Of a stretch of DNA of 64,000 nucleotides, positions 30,600 through 42,796 are shown piece after piece. The notes beneath the pieces were generated by a model, which searched no databases, was not told the DNA's origin, and was given only the letters and a program-made list of their open reading frames with translations. The stretch comes from Persicaria tinctoria (lineage: Eukaryota; Streptophyta; Magnoliopsida; Caryophyllales; Polygonaceae): positions 94,518,519-94,582,518 of the forward strand of contig JBANSL010000002.1 of assembly GCA_037127255.1 (NCBI GenBank). Reading direction: 5' to 3'. The position numbers and the translations under genes are program-made. The first letter of the stretch is position 1. Each line of letters begins with the position of its first letter.

Positions 30600-31189
30600 C
30601 ATGAAATTCATTCAAAAACAAATTAAAAACACTTGATGAATACTTGAAAGAATTGCAACAAAATATAATTAAGCTTGGCAGTGGCTTGCAAGTTGCAACA
30701 TAAAAAATACTCCGTACCTAAAGAAAGGCAACTGCAGGCTGCAGGTGAAAGAAATTAAAGAGCAAGTTCATTAGTCATGTAGATCCTACAATATAAATTG
30801 AATCGAAAAGGTGCACCGATGAATTGAATAAAAATTACTCAAGTTCATTAGTCACAAACTAAAAAATGTGCAAGAGAAATTAACAAATTGAATAAAAAAA
30901 TCTGAATGCAATACTATGAATAAACAATTTGAAACAACCAGATACTGTATAGTTCATGCAGGACCTGCACAACAGCACAAATAGGTTGCTGTCAAGTTGT
31001 TGCTCCGAGTACAGAATTGCTATAGTTCCAAAGGGAATCAAGTTCTTCTGCCATATAGTGCATGCACAAACAGAACACTTGAGGCTAGAGAGGGAGATGA
31101 AGAGGAAGTTAGCGGAACTAAATATCTCAGATCTGGAAGGGAGATGAGGAGGAAGATAGGATAAGGGTGCATACCAGGTGCTAGATACG
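30600..31189. other. Non-coding spacer
   Basis: No supported gene. The short frame 30956-31147 ends in a charged helix (EREMKRKLAELNISDLEGR), which could be the tail of a lost exon, but nothing around it continues it. Confidence 0.4.
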
Positions 31190-31690
31190 GAGAGCCGACC
31201 TCGGCCTAACGGGCCGGGGAGGGCTCAGATCTACGGTCACCAGCTCTCAGCTTCGCCAAATTCTTCGGAAAAGAGTGAGGTAGAATGGTTGAATACGAAA
31301 TTGGTGATCACTTCCTTCGGTGACGCCTTCACGTACCACATAAAGGCTGTTGGTTTCTTCAATGATATGTCCAGATCACTAGCGTCTTACCCGTCGACAC
31401 ATTGGAGTCCGGGCAGTCTACCTGGGCACTTGAGTTTTCACCTACTACAACGGTAGATGGTGGGAGGCCCGTCTCGTCCGACACCATCGACTCACTTTCC
31501 AAAGCAATTCCTATGGACATCATCCCTGGTCGTTGAAAGCTTCTTCGGCCTCGGAGAACAACCAAAGTATACGATTCACGCAAAATGCCCTTTGGAGATT
31601 GCCGTCCAACATGACACACTTGCATCCGGGTTTGTAGGTCGACGGGTCTGTTTAACACCCCGCAATGCACAAAACATGTTAATATTTTTG
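31190..31690 (+). pseudogene. Unidentified gene fragment, copy 2
   Basis: A diverged copy of 25690-26110: NTKLVITSFGDAFTYHIKAV and GFFND, a frame slip, then DTLESGQSTWALEFS, SLSKAIPMD, another slip, and KYTIHAKCPLEIAVQ. The two copies break in different places, so both are dead but together outline one parent. A GC-rich head of about 90 bases (31190-31280) has no match in copy 1. Parent family not recognised. Confidence 0.5.
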
Positions 31691-31760
31691 TTGAGAAAAA
31701 AAGCTCTGAAATAAATAACTTTTAAAAAATATATTTAAAAATTAGCGAATCGGATAAAAT

Positions 31761-31763
<3 letters not shown>

Positions 31764-31814
<51 letters not shown>
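31764..31814. repeat. TA microsatellite
   Basis: An unbroken TA run of about 51 bases. Confidence 0.95.
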
Positions 31815-31816
<2 letters not shown>

Positions 31817-31817
<1 letters not shown>

Positions 31818-31900
31818 ATTAGAAAATAATTCGAGATCAGACAGGCCCGGACCTCGAGAGGCCGACAAAGGACAAGCCGTCTAAACATACAACATAGCAA
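31817..31900 (-). repeat. 3' tail relic of a non-LTR retroposon family
   Basis: On the reverse strand: GACGGCTTGTC, GTCGGCCTCTCGAGGTCCGG and CTGATCTCGAATTATTTTC. The same tail is seen at the 3' ends of the insertions 51939-52441 and 55182-56448. Only the tail remains here. Confidence 0.6.
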
Positions 31901-32023
31901 AATAAAATACAACATTATATATAAACATTAATTATTGCTCATCGATCCATTTACCCTTTTATAAGACCTTTTATATCACTTTCCCCATTCATTAAAACTA
32001 CAAATTTGCGAAAATCAAAGAAA
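31901..32023 (+). promoter_or_regulatory. Probable core promoter and leader of the oxygenase gene
   Basis: The 120 bases before the ATG at 32024 contain TATATAAAC (31916-31924) about 105 bases upstream, a plausible TATA box. Little more can be said. The proximal promoter borders a retroposon tail and a TA repeat. Confidence 0.35.
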
Positions 32024-35000
32024 ATGGAAACGAAGATACTATCAACCGGGATCAAGTACAGCAAGCTGCCGGAGATCTTCAAGTGGCCTGAATCCAAACG
32101 CCCGGTGTTTACTGAGCCCTCCGACGACACCGAAACCGTTCCCATCATCGACCTCTCGGACCCCGACCGGTCCACCGTGGTCCTCCGAATCCGCGACGCC
32201 TGCAAGACCTTCGGGTTCTTCCAGGTGGTGAACCACGGGGTGGCGAAGGAGGTGGCGGAGGGGGTGGTGGGGGCGACGGAGGAGTTCTTCGGGCTGCCGG
32301 TGGAGGAGAAGATGAAGCTGTACACGGAGGAGCCGGGGACGAAGACGACGAGGCTCGCGACGAGCTTCAATGTGAAGGATGAGGAGGTGCGGAATTGGAG
32401 GGACTACCTCTTCCTCCATTGTTGGCCCCTTGACAAGTATGCTCCTGAGTGGCCCTCTATGCCCCCTTCCTTTAGGTATCTTCTCCATCTCTATTCTTCA
32501 TATATAATCTTTCGAGTCGAGTTGGTTGTTGTCTCACGTTGAAAAGATTTAGATATCATGAGCGATATATAAGTTTGGGGTTAGTCTTCTCGTTGCCAAT
32601 TGGTTTGGTACGTGATGGAATCCCGTTGGGGTTATGTGTTGTTCGTGTCTCCTCTCCGTACGTGAACCCGCACACGACCTCCCTCCAGCTTGTCCTTGAC
32701 CCTACTGGGCCTAGCCGACTTTAACAGTTGTAGAGGTGTTATTCGAACCGAACGAGCGGAGCTTGACATGTTCAAGCTTGGTTCGTTTGTTAATCGAGAT
32801 GATATATCCTAATTTTTAAACGAGCTTTATTTTTTTGATCAAAAGCTCGGCTTGTTTATGAAATGAACGAGCTCGAGCTCGAACCGAGCTTTTTTCGAAC
32901 TTCAAGTAGTTCTATATATTTTGAAGAGTCTATAAGATGATAAATAATACTCTAGAGGGGGTTGAATAGAGTATGCACGATTTTCTCAAGATAAGAAACC
33001 TTAAGACAGTTTGCAAACCAACTTGTCAAGACCTTGATATGCAATCAAGATGTCTTGACAAAAGCAAAATCGAATAAGACAAAGTAAATGCGGAATAAAA
33101 GATGAACACACGAATTGTTAACGAGGTTCGGCACGAACTTGACCTACATCCCCGCCTAGGGTTATTCAACCCGTATGATTCAAACCTCTTTATTTCACTT
33201 TCCTTGAGACTAGAACTTCCTAGGAGAACTTCCCTTCCCATATACAAAGTCTCACCGCTTCTATTCTAACCCTCAACCTTACAAGTGAAATAGAAGAACC
33301 AACTACACACCAAAGTGTGCTATCACGAGTATAAAACTCAAGGAGTGAATCAAATAACTTGTACAATAAATGACTTGTGTTTCTCTCAACGCTCAAAACC
33401 AATCACACTAAGCTCAACGTATAAAGAGAGAATGTTTCGCTACTTTTTGATGCTTTCGGATGAATGCTTGCTTCGATCATCCTTCATCTTCCATGTGCAC
33501 CGTTTAAATAGATTTCCAATGGAGCCGTTTGGAGTTTTGAATTTCTTCCAAAAATAGTTCCTTCCAATTCCAGAGGACGCTTCTTGATTTGGTACAAATC
33601 GGCAAGCTTCAAGCCTTGATCCTCAATGATCTTTCTTTCCTTATTGGGTTGATCCGAGAAAGTAATTGTGGGATCTCTCACAATGGATGTGAGCCCAATT
33701 CCTTTCGATATTCAAGCCCATTACGAAAGGCTCATCTCTTCAAATAGAGTCCTGCAGGTTAGCTTGGATAGATATACATATAAACACTAGTACAAATATA
33801 GGGGGTGGAGCACGGTAAGTTGGGTACGGTTTTTGACAAGCGTGCTTATTTTTTTATTTTAAGCACGGTTTTATATTAAAAGTGTATTCCCAACCCCAAA
33901 TTCAACTAAAAGCAACACGTTTTTCCATAAAACCGTTCTCGTTTATTTCTCAGAAAATATTTAGACCGGTTTTCGTGTAAAGCGTGCTTAAAAAAACTTA
34001 AAACGAACACGGTTTAATTTTCAAAGTGTGTTCCCAAAACCAGATTTGACTAAAACAAACACGTTTTGCTATAAAACCGTTCTCGTTTGTTTGTAAAAAA
34101 ATATTTAACTCGGTTTTCGTGTAAAGCGTGCTTAAAAAAATTACAACGAACACGGTTTAATTCTCAAAGTGTGTTCCCAAAATCAAATTTAACTAAAACG
34201 AACACGCTTTTCTATAAAACCGTTCTCATTTATTTATGAAAACTAGTAAGCTCGGTTTTCAAGTGAAGCGTGCTTAAAAATAAATTAAAACGAACACGGT
34301 TTCATTTTACAAGTGTGTTCCCAAAACCAACTTTAATTAAAATCAACACGCTTTTCTATAGAACCATTCTCGTTTGTTTCTAAAGGAATAATTAGCTCGG
34401 TTTTCATGTAAAGCGTGCTTAAAAAAATTAAAACGAACACAGTTTTATAAGAAAAGTGTCTTCCCAAAACCAAATTTAACTAGTGGGAACACATTTTTCT
34501 TTAGTAATTAGATTAAGTAAATGCACAAAGTTACAAAAAAATTCCGTAGCTCGGGTGGCAGGAGTGTAAAGTGGACGAATTCAGTTTGAGGGTGCAAGGG
34601 GTCTTGGGTTCGACTCTTGGTTCGAGGGTGCAAGAGGTCTTGAGAGAAATATGAACGAGCACACTTTTTATTTAAAGCGTGCTTACAGAAATATGAAAGA
34701 GCACACTTTTCATTTAAAGCGTTCTTATTATTAAGCACGGTTTGAAAAAAAGTGTGCTATAACTTCTTTTTTTAGCACACTTCAATTGAAGCGTTCTTAT
34801 AATTGGTCATATGACAATTTTAAGAACGCTTCAACACAAAACCGTGCTTAAAATATGGGATCACGGTTAAATAGTAAGTGTGCTTGTTTGGGAGCGCACT
34901 CACTATAAGCACAGTACGAGAAGTGTGCTCCCATGCATAAAAAAAGCGTGCTCTGGTCCCCCCTTTTGTACTAGTGAAAGCCCAAACCGTAAAGTAATGC

Positions 35001-37829
35001 AATACGTAGTCCTGGTTTCAAGACATTGAAACCCAGACAATGTTTTGTCTTTCATCATCCCTTAATATCATCCTGCAAGTTAGTACGTCAAGATCTTACA
35101 ATCAGTGGCGGATCTAATGTTCCAAAGCTAGGTGAGCGAAAATATTCATGGTAAAGACTCAATTTTACAGGCCAAAAATTCAATTAAGGAAACCATACCC
35201 CCAAACCGGTAACAACTTGTTTGAGTTTTTTTATAACTCCTAATTGATTAAACTAATCTAGCAAACTATGAAAAAAATCTATCAATTTTTCAGATTTTGA
35301 AAACAAAAAATTGTAAATGCAATTCATAGGAGTCGAAAGAATAACGGTGGAAAGAAAGTGCAATATCTTCTTCGGACTATCATGTTCTTTGTCCATTTTT
35401 TGAGTTTTGGTTAAAAAATAAACTGAGATTGTAATTATTTATGCCAAGCAAGATTATTATATTTTAACTTAACCTAAAATTTTCTACCCAGCGACAGCTG
35501 GGTTTGCTTGCACTGAGATCCGCCTCTGCTTACAATCAAGGTGAAGTCTTCATATTTGATCATAACATGTTAATTAACTTAAAAGAAATATTAGAAATTC
35601 CATAAAATTTGAGCTACCCGAGCTTAAATTGCACGAGTCGAGCTTTCAACCGAGTTTAAAATTATGTTCGGACTAGGCTTATTTAGGTAAATGATCGAGC
35701 TCGAGCCGAGTTTTTTTCGAGCCGAACTCGAAGTGTTTAGTTCACTTCTAAGTTATAGAAATGTAAGAATCACATTCCATAACATAACATTAATAACTCT
35801 TTTTTTTAATAAATAAATCATACCCCTGAGTTAAAAGATAGTAATGTGATTTTTTTTTATTCAAAATTTTCATGTTAGAAATATATTTTACATTTAACAT
35901 TTTATGGAATTCAAATTAATTAACAGAGTCAAACACTCAAGCTAGATTTCATTTGAGAATATTTTTTTAAACCCTCCCTCACAAAAAAAAAAAAAAGAAA
36001 AAAAGTATTTGGTTGTCATGCATGATTCAAATCCCAAATCTTAACTTCTTAACATACGGTGGAGATTTCATTTGACATATTAATCGGTCCGTTGATAGCA
36101 ACCCCCACTAATTACCTCTTAATAATACTCCATTATATTATTATTATTAACCTTAATAGTAATATAATGAATCTTATATATTTTTAAATATTTCTTTTCT
36201 TCTGTCGGTAAGAGTGGAGCCGGATCCAGACTCAAGGGGCTGAGCCCTTAAAAACGAGGGAAAAAATTATTGTAATTTTTTTTTATTAATTTTAACACTA
36301 AAATATAAAAGAGTATTTATTTATAAACAGTTTTTCTATCCTATTTTCCAAGGACATAAAATAAAACATAATTAATTGAAAAAGATTTCATACCAAGAAA
36401 ATAAACGAGTATAAGAATCTAATTAAAGAAAAAAACTAAACTAATTAAAATTTTAAAAAAATTGGTATTATTATCCTATACCTTTGGAACATAAGATAAA
36501 CAAATCGATTTATAAAAGACAACTTAGTTTAGTTGATAATGAGTGAATTTTTAAATCTTGAGATCATGGTTCAAACCCTTTTATCTGAAATTTTATAATT
36601 TTGTTTCTTTTAATTTTTTTTCATACTAAAACGACTTGAATCATAAATTTTAAAGTTTTTCCAACCTATTTAAACAAAAACTTATTTTTCACTACAAAAA
36701 ATCATCAAATTTTTTTTTTATCCCTTCCTAAAGGAATTCTTACATCCGTCATTTAACAATCTCTCTAACATATGCTACAGGCTAAAGTAAGAACTCCAAT
36801 TTGACTATTACCTACTTTAAATGATAAACCTTATTAAATAAATTTTAAAAAATTATTATCCAACTAAATGTAAAAATTTTATTTTTTTTATACAAGTTGA
36901 AAATTTGGGTGTGGTTAACCACGGTTGAACCATCCCCAAGAAAATGTAAAAAAGATATCGATCACAAGTTAGTCTAGTAATCGACGAATAATAAAATAAA
37001 TAAACTAGTTTTAATATTATATCAAAAAGGGCGCTATGAAGCTACAATTTTGAAATGATCGGCCAGGGAGATTTTGAGAAGCTACTGTATGGAGATTCGA
37101 ACCCTAGGGTTCCGAATCGAAGAGTTGATCTCCGAGAGCTTGGGCTTAGAGAAGGATTACATAGCAAGAGTGTCGGGTGAACACGGGCAACGGATGGCTA
37201 TCAACTACTACCCGCCTTGCCCGGAACCCGATAAGACATTCGGCCTGCAGGCCCACACCGACCCCAACACTCTCACTATCCTGTTCCAGGACACGAGGGT
37301 GTGCGGCCTGCAGGTGCTCAAGGATGGCAAGTGGCTCCCCGTCAAGCCTCACCCTCACGCCTTCGTCGTCAACATTGGAGACCAACTGCAGGTATGCTAC
37401 ATTTTAAAATCCGTTTTTCTATAAGAGTATAGGATAAGAATTCCGATTTTTTTTAAAAAAAATACATAAGGCCACACATTGTACGCGCACAACATAATAC
37501 TTGATTTCAATTGACACTATATATAGTCTATCCAATGTATCCAAATTTTAATTTCTGATTGTGTCTGATTTTAATTGACCGTATAGGCATTGAGCAACGG
37601 AATTTACAAGAGCGGGTGGCATAGGGCGATTGTGAATGCAGATATGTCTCGGATATCTTTGGCTTCATTCCTCTGCCCGGCCGACGAAGCCCTCATAAGC
37701 GCCCCGCCATCCCTTGTCGCTGACGGGTCACCCTCTGTGTACCGTGACTTCACCTATGTCGAGTACCAAAAGACGTTCTGGAGCCGGAAGCTCGATCAGG
37801 AGCATTGCCTCGAGCTCTTCAAGAATTAA
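32024..37829 (+). CDS. 2-oxoglutarate/Fe(II) oxygenase, DMR6-like
   Basis: Three exons, 32024-32475, 37067-37391 and 37587-37829 (452, 325 and 243 bases), join in frame to 339 residues. This is normal for the DMR6/DLO group of plant dioxygenases, several of which hydroxylate salicylic acid or flavonoids in the cytosol. The N-terminal DIOX_N part has VPIIDLSD and FGFFQVVNHGV. The catalytic core has the iron ligands His214 and Asp216 (HTDPNTL) and His271 (GWHRAIVN), and the 2-oxoglutarate pair Arg281/Ser283 (RIS). The C-terminus FWSRKLDQEHCLELFKN is typical. The start is the first ATG of the exon. Intron 1 is 4591 bases and full of transposons, where relatives usually have one of a few hundred bases. 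The exact substrate cannot be told from sequence. Confidence 0.92.
32575..32705. repeat. Dispersed repeat shared with 42560-42655
   Basis: Shares GTTGCCAATTGGTTT (ATTGCCAATTGGTTT in the other) and ACGACCTCCCTCCAGC with the later stretch. These phrases resemble the terminal repeats of small TRIM-type LTR elements, but no full element is visible. Confidence 0.45.
32735..32910. repeat. GAGCTCGAGC-rich repeat, copy 2
   Basis: Same kind as 30195-30500 (ACGAGCTCGAGCTCGAAC). Lies in intron 1 of the oxygenase gene. Confidence 0.55.
32925..33784. other. Intronic repeat, possibly a solo LTR
   Basis: The phrase CTAGAGGGGGTTGAATAGAG followed by AACGAGGTTCGGCACG and CCCCGCCTAGGGTTATTC is familiar from plant LTR elements of unclear family. 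No second copy or target duplication is visible in the window, so this stays a suggestion. Confidence 0.35.
33785..34976. mobile_element. CACTA-type non-autonomous element with internal tandem repeats
   Basis: 1192 bases that begin CACTAGTACAAA and end TTTTGTACTAGTG, flanked by the 3-base duplication AAA (33782-33784 and 34977-34979). CACTA tips and a 3-base duplication define the superfamily. The inside is made of about five units of roughly 143 bases (GTGTAAAGCGTGCTTAAAAA at about 33978, 34122, 34264 and 34409), each with AACACG/CGTGCT/CACGGTTT phrases on alternating strands. No transposase. It sits in intron 1 of the oxygenase gene. Confidence 0.85.
35103..35528. mobile_element. hAT-type MITE
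   Basis: 426 bases with tips CAGTGGCGGATCT...AGATCCGCCTCTG and the exact 8-base duplication CTTACAAT (35095-35102 and 35529-35536). Typical non-autonomous hAT, in intron 1 of the oxygenase gene. Confidence 0.85.
35537..37066. other. Right part of intron 1, repeat debris
   Basis: Contains a third GAGCTCGAGC-type stretch (35610-35760) and a hAT-like tip GGAGCCGGATCCAGACTCAA near 36217. The rest is very AT-rich. It ends at the acceptor GGCCAG before 37067. No gene. Confidence 0.5.
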
Positions 37830-38421
37830 ACTAGCAAGCCATAGACAAAGAAACTATCTCAATTTATAGTGGTTCTATCATGGCCACAACCTATTGTGTG
37901 TCGCTTGTTCCGTGAACCCTAAATTGCGTGTTAAATTCGGTTGTCTATGCTTTTGCAAAACCTCATGGGCACCACGCGGAATTTATCAAAACTTTGTGTA
38001 CCTCACAAAACTTCGTGGTCACGTCAAGGAATTTCCCTTATAAGTTTCTTACTTTATCCGTTACATTATAGTATTATATAGACGCACCTACAATAGATTT
38101 GTTAAGTTTATACTTTCGACATGGAATATATACTTGTTCTTTCACATCTCAATATGTAGTTAATCCGCATAGCTTCAAATCTAAGAATAAGTGATGATAA
38201 AAAGGAGTCTAGCATTGTTTCATATCAAGATAATTGATAGTATTACTAATTTAAGGGAAAAAATTTAGGCATTGCTGTTACAAGTCAATCAAAAACAAAC
38301 TAAGAAAATGCCCTTTTTCTATCAACAAAAAAATACAGTATATGATAAATAATCACAACAAATTTATATAAGCATTCATCTGAAGAAGTTTGAAGGCAAC
38401 TCAAATGATGGGTGCCGATGA
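37830..38421. other. Spacer between converging genes
   Basis: Holds the 3' ends of the oxygenase (plus) and kinase (minus) transcripts and the MULE relic at 37953-38036. Confidence 0.5.
37953..38036. repeat. Relic of a Mutator-like element end
   Basis: GGGCACCACGCGGAATTTAT, CAAAACTTTGTGTACC and GGAATTTCCCTTATAA match the right arm of the element at 19826-20818. Only one end is left, without a target duplication. Confidence 0.65.
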
Positions 38422-40829
38422 TCACAAGCTTCGTCTAGCTGAGCTGCGCGCTGATGAGCTCGCTGAGCTCGTTCCCATCTCACCCGCCCTCCCGCTCATG
38501 GCCTCAATCTGCTGCAAAACCTCTACCACTTCCTTCATCGATGGCCGGGTTTTCTGTTCTTGCCTCAGGCATTTTAAGGCAAGCTGGGCTGCCTCTTGTG
38601 ATGCCTTCACTGGATACTTCTGTCCCAATTTTGGGTCCATTATGGATTTCAGCTTCCTCTTGTTAGACAGCTTAGGACTTAGCCAATTCACTAGGTTGTT
38701 CTGCCCCTCTGGCCGGTTCGTATCTATCGCTCTCAGCCCCGTCAGCAGCTCGAGCAGTACCACTCCGAACCCATACACGTCACTCTTCACATACAAGCGT
38801 CCTACATGATGTAGACATGGTTAGCATTTTGATATACTACATAAGTACTGAGTTTGTTTGACGCAATGTGTTGATTGCTGATAAATGATGTCACCTGTTG
38901 CGACATACTCTGGGGCGGCATAGCCATATGTGCCCATGACTCGGGTTGTAAGATGTGACTCTTCCGCTGATGGGCCGAGCTTGGCTAACCCAAAGTCCGC
39001 CAGCTTCGCGTTGTAGCTCTGCAAGCAACCGACAATGCTAACAAGTAAGGGCAAAGCCCATCTAAGGGAGGATCAAATCAAGCTCCAATGTAAAGGAGTG
39101 TTAAAGTTCATACACCATCAAGGAGGATATTCGCGGCCTTGAAGTCTCTATATATGACTTGTTTGTCTAATGTGTGGAGGAAAGCCAAGCCTCGCGCCGC
39201 TCCCAAGGCTATGCTTATCCGCCTGCTCCAAGGAAGTGGCTCGATGCCCCCTGAAAAGCCGAGAGAAAGATAAGCACAAGCTATTGATTGATGGCATATT
39301 GGCATATACTGGGTTGTTGTTGTTTGTTGTTAAGACTTACTTCCGAAAAGGTGGTTTTCCAAGCTTCCTCTTGGCATGTACTCGTAAATGAGAAGAAGCT
39401 CTTTATCCTCCCAACAATACCCGAGCAGCCTCACCAAGTGAGGATGTGAAAGGCTTCCCAAGAAGTTCACCTCTGACTATACGTTTCGATCAGTAAGAAA
39501 AAAAAATCACTAAACAAAGACTCTGTTTGGAAACAACAAGTAGCTTTTCGGAGCTTATGGTTTGTGATATTATATAGCTTCAAATGAAATAAATATAAGA
39601 TTTTAGTTTAATTGCCTTTCGAAATCTTAGTTTTTCAACAACTACTCACACAAGCTTTTCGGAGCTTTTGATTTTTGTCATTCACAAGTTTTCATTAGCT
39701 AACCTAACAACTAGTTTTACCAAACATCATACTAGCTTATTAGCGTATATTTAACACAAATAATCCATCAACTTCAGCTACCTGCTACCCTATCAGTTTC
39801 AACGACCCTTTTGACAAACATAAACAGATAACGAATCACTGACCTGCCATTGCTCGAAGCCTTGGATGCTGTCCGAGTTGAGCTTCTTGACAGCAACGAC
39901 AGTCTTAGGCGCGCCCTTGGAGGGCAATGCAGGCTTGTTGTCATCAATCCAACCCTTATAGACCTTCCCAAAACCGCCAATCCCCAACACGGTGTCAGGC
40001 TTGAAGCCCTTGGTGGCAGCTTTCAGCTCAGCAAAGCTGAAAACTCTCAAGTTGGGAGTCTCTAGTGTCTCTCCATTCGGATCCCTGTCGTCTATGCTCC
40101 CGCTGGCAGCCAACGAGAATCGGCTGTTCCCTGTAGTGCTGGTGCTACTCTCCGAAAGCCCTCGGTTGGTGCTGCTATACCCTGAGATCCCTATAGACAA
40201 ACACCCCAACAGTTGCAACATTTCATCAACCTGGCTGCAGGAATTGTAACTTGCAACTCAACTCTATGAAACACACAAGTAATCATCATGAAATTTGAAT
40301 AGAACATTTGTAATTTGGGAATTGATGTCAGACAATATGCCAAGAGATTCAAAGCCGAAGAGGAGTAAAATGTACAAGTAAATATTGTAATTTCTAAGAA
40401 ACCCACAAGCAATCATCATGAAATTGGCAAGAGATTTGAAGCAAACAACACAATGTACTAGCAAACAGTGTAATTTAATTTACAAATTTACAAAAACAAT
40501 TGCAATTGGGGACTCAAAGTAGAAACACAATAAATACAATTACAAGTAAACAAGTCAATTTACAAGTAAATTGTGTAATTTCTAAGAAATCTGCAATCAA
40601 TCATCATGAACTTTGCAACAACAAAACACTTGTAATTGGGGCATCAGAACATACCATATGCAAAGAGATCAATTCAAAGTAGAAGTAAATTGTGTAAATC
40701 TGCAGAACAACAACAATTTTTATTGTTCTTGTCAGATTTGTGGTTACCTGAGGATGATAAAGGGAGTGCAACGGAGTTGTTTCGTTTGGGCTCGTCTTCA
40801 GAGCATAAGCAGCCAAAAAGATTGCCCAT
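38422..40829 (-). CDS. Receptor-like cytoplasmic kinase, class VII (Cx32/CST-like)
   Basis: Six exons on the reverse strand: 40829-40748, 40190-39844, 39476-39341, 39250-39114, 39018-38895 and 38801-38422. They join in frame to 401 residues. MGN at the start with Cys7 and Cys9 suggests N-myristoylation and palmitoylation, so plasma-membrane attachment. The kinase domain starts with LGIGGFGKV (96-104), with ATP-binding Lys129, catalytic Asp224 in [13 protein letters not shown], and DFG at 242-244. It ends with [15 protein letters not shown] and a Ser/Ala-rich tail. The activation segment [19 protein letters not shown] fits the PBL/Cx32 group, which relays signals from receptor kinases. CAST AWAY is the relative I recall best. 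All splice sites are GT-AG. The ATG choice follows from the lipidation signal. Confidence 0.92.
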
Positions 40830-42796
40830 GAGATGGTCTTTTTATGTCGCGAATCCTTGTTTATAATCGCGATCTAACCATCCTCAAAAACGAACAAATC
40901 GGAGCAAGTTTTTTCCTTGAATCTGTGTGTGTTTCTGGTGAAAAGAAGGAACAGCTCTTGCAGGAATGATTGTAGAGAGAAATTGAGCAAATGGCTCCAT
41001 TACTTGCATACTTTTCAGCTTGACTTTGATTGCTATGTTGTTCACTACAGACCATTTGTTTTTTTATTTTTTTTTAAGTTTATTATTATTAAAGACATTT
41101 TTTTTTGTAGGGTCTTCATTTAGTGCATACCGTTAGGGGAGGGGTCAACGGCAAAATCAAAATGTACGAAAATTCAAATCCACAATTTTAGACCCTAAAT
41201 AAAAAACTTTTGAAATTCTTTTTCCCAATTTTGTTTTTATGTACGTACATATATTAATATGATTAAAAAAAGGGGATTTTTTTTGGGCGGATTAAAATTT
41301 CAAATTTATAAAATTTTGAGTTAGGTTTAGAGTTGCCTATGAAAAGTGGAGATGATTATCTCGAATCTCCGAATAGATATACAAAAACTTCAAAAAATCC
41401 ACATTTAGATTTAGCATCCACAATAAAAAATGTATTGATGTACAATTAGTTAACCTTTCTTACACTTGTTCCCTAGGTCGTTGTCTGTGTCACCTCTTCT
41501 CTTTTTGACTTCCACGACTGAGCTCATGCGGACTTTGCTAACACATTCTGCGTCTGATCTCTGAGCCGTCCTTTTTCCACTTTTGTTTGTTTCTATTTTA
41601 TTTGGTCGGTTTGTTATTGTATGTGTGTTGTTCCTTCCGATTTTCCGAGTTTTTTATGGGATAGGTAACTTATATATACTTGCGTAATGGACAATTTAAT
41701 TAGTTGGGGGCAATAATGGGCTAGGCCAGGAGAGCCCATTACTTTGCAATTGGATGGTTTGAAGATTCCAAAAAGGTGGATGCGACGATAGCTTAGATTT
41801 TTCTACCAAATAACTAGTCTTGAACTTAATGTAAGTGGGAGGTGTTAACCGACATAGAAGGCAATAGGCCTTGGTGCATTCATTTCTTTGCAAGTGAGTG
41901 GGTCAAGTAAGAGTCCTCCATGGGTGTGAGTTAATTAAAGATAGTTGGTAGGTGAGGGGAGTATTCTAATAATGGAAACGAAGAATTTCTTTTACATATC
42001 CATCTAGTTTGTCTGTTGAGTGGCGCTGAATGGAGTGCATACGTAAAGCGAGGGAGTTTATGTGTGGTGTGAGTCTTGTATCGGGTGAATTGTGCCAAAT
42101 ATTTTATACATTAATACAAATATTTATTTGTAAGGAGAGTTTGTTCATTCAAATCCCATATAATCGAGTGAGATTATCCATTTTCCCCGGATATCAAAGT
42201 CAAATGTTGTGACCAGGGTAGCATTTATCAATGGAGTCAAAAAATCACAATGGAGATTTTTAGAAAACCATAAAACGAGACCAAAAAACTATAGCAATTT
42301 GGCTTTTATAATATTTCCCATATCATTTCATTTGTTGTGCATTTTTTTTTTGCTGTCGTTGATTTGTATATGATGATTAGTTTATCCGTCGACTTATTCG
42401 GTTTCTCAAATTTATTAGAATTCTGAATTACTTCTAAATTTATCTGTCGACTTATTCGGTCCTGGAATCAAATTCCAAGAAAAAAAGATATAGCAGTTAT
42501 TGCCTCCATGTGTTGGAATGGTGGTTGTCCCACATCGGTAGTTTAGAGAATACTTGAACAAAATATAAGGTTGGTGGGCTACTCCTCTCATTGCCAATTG
42601 GTTTTGAGATGGAACCACACGACCTCCCTCCAGCGTCTTGACCCGCACCAACCGAGTTTAACACCATGTAACCCCACATATAATTAAGATAATTCAATCG
42701 GTTTCACTCATTTTTCACTTGTATCATCCAAATCTCCAATGTAACTACATTCCTCTTGAAGAGAGGTTGTTGTTCAACGTTCAAGTTGGAAGAGCA
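40830..42796. other. Intergenic region
   Basis: Shared upstream region of two divergent genes, the kinase (minus) and the NTPase (plus). Mostly AT-rich. 42560-42655 is a dispersed repeat also seen at 32575-32705. 42365-42470 has a doubled phrase (TTATCCGTCGACTTATTCGG near 42380, TTATCTGTCGACTTATTCGG near 42439). No gene supported. Confidence 0.5.
42560..42655. repeat. Dispersed repeat shared with 32575-32705
   Basis: Together with TTGTCCCACATCGGT at 42527-42541 it resembles the TRIM-like sequences common in plants. Boundaries not clear. Confidence 0.45.

Noticed and set aside
32042..32488. Reverse-strand frame of 148 codons, Arg/His-rich
   Set aside because: Shadow of exon 1 of the DMR6-like gene on the other strand.
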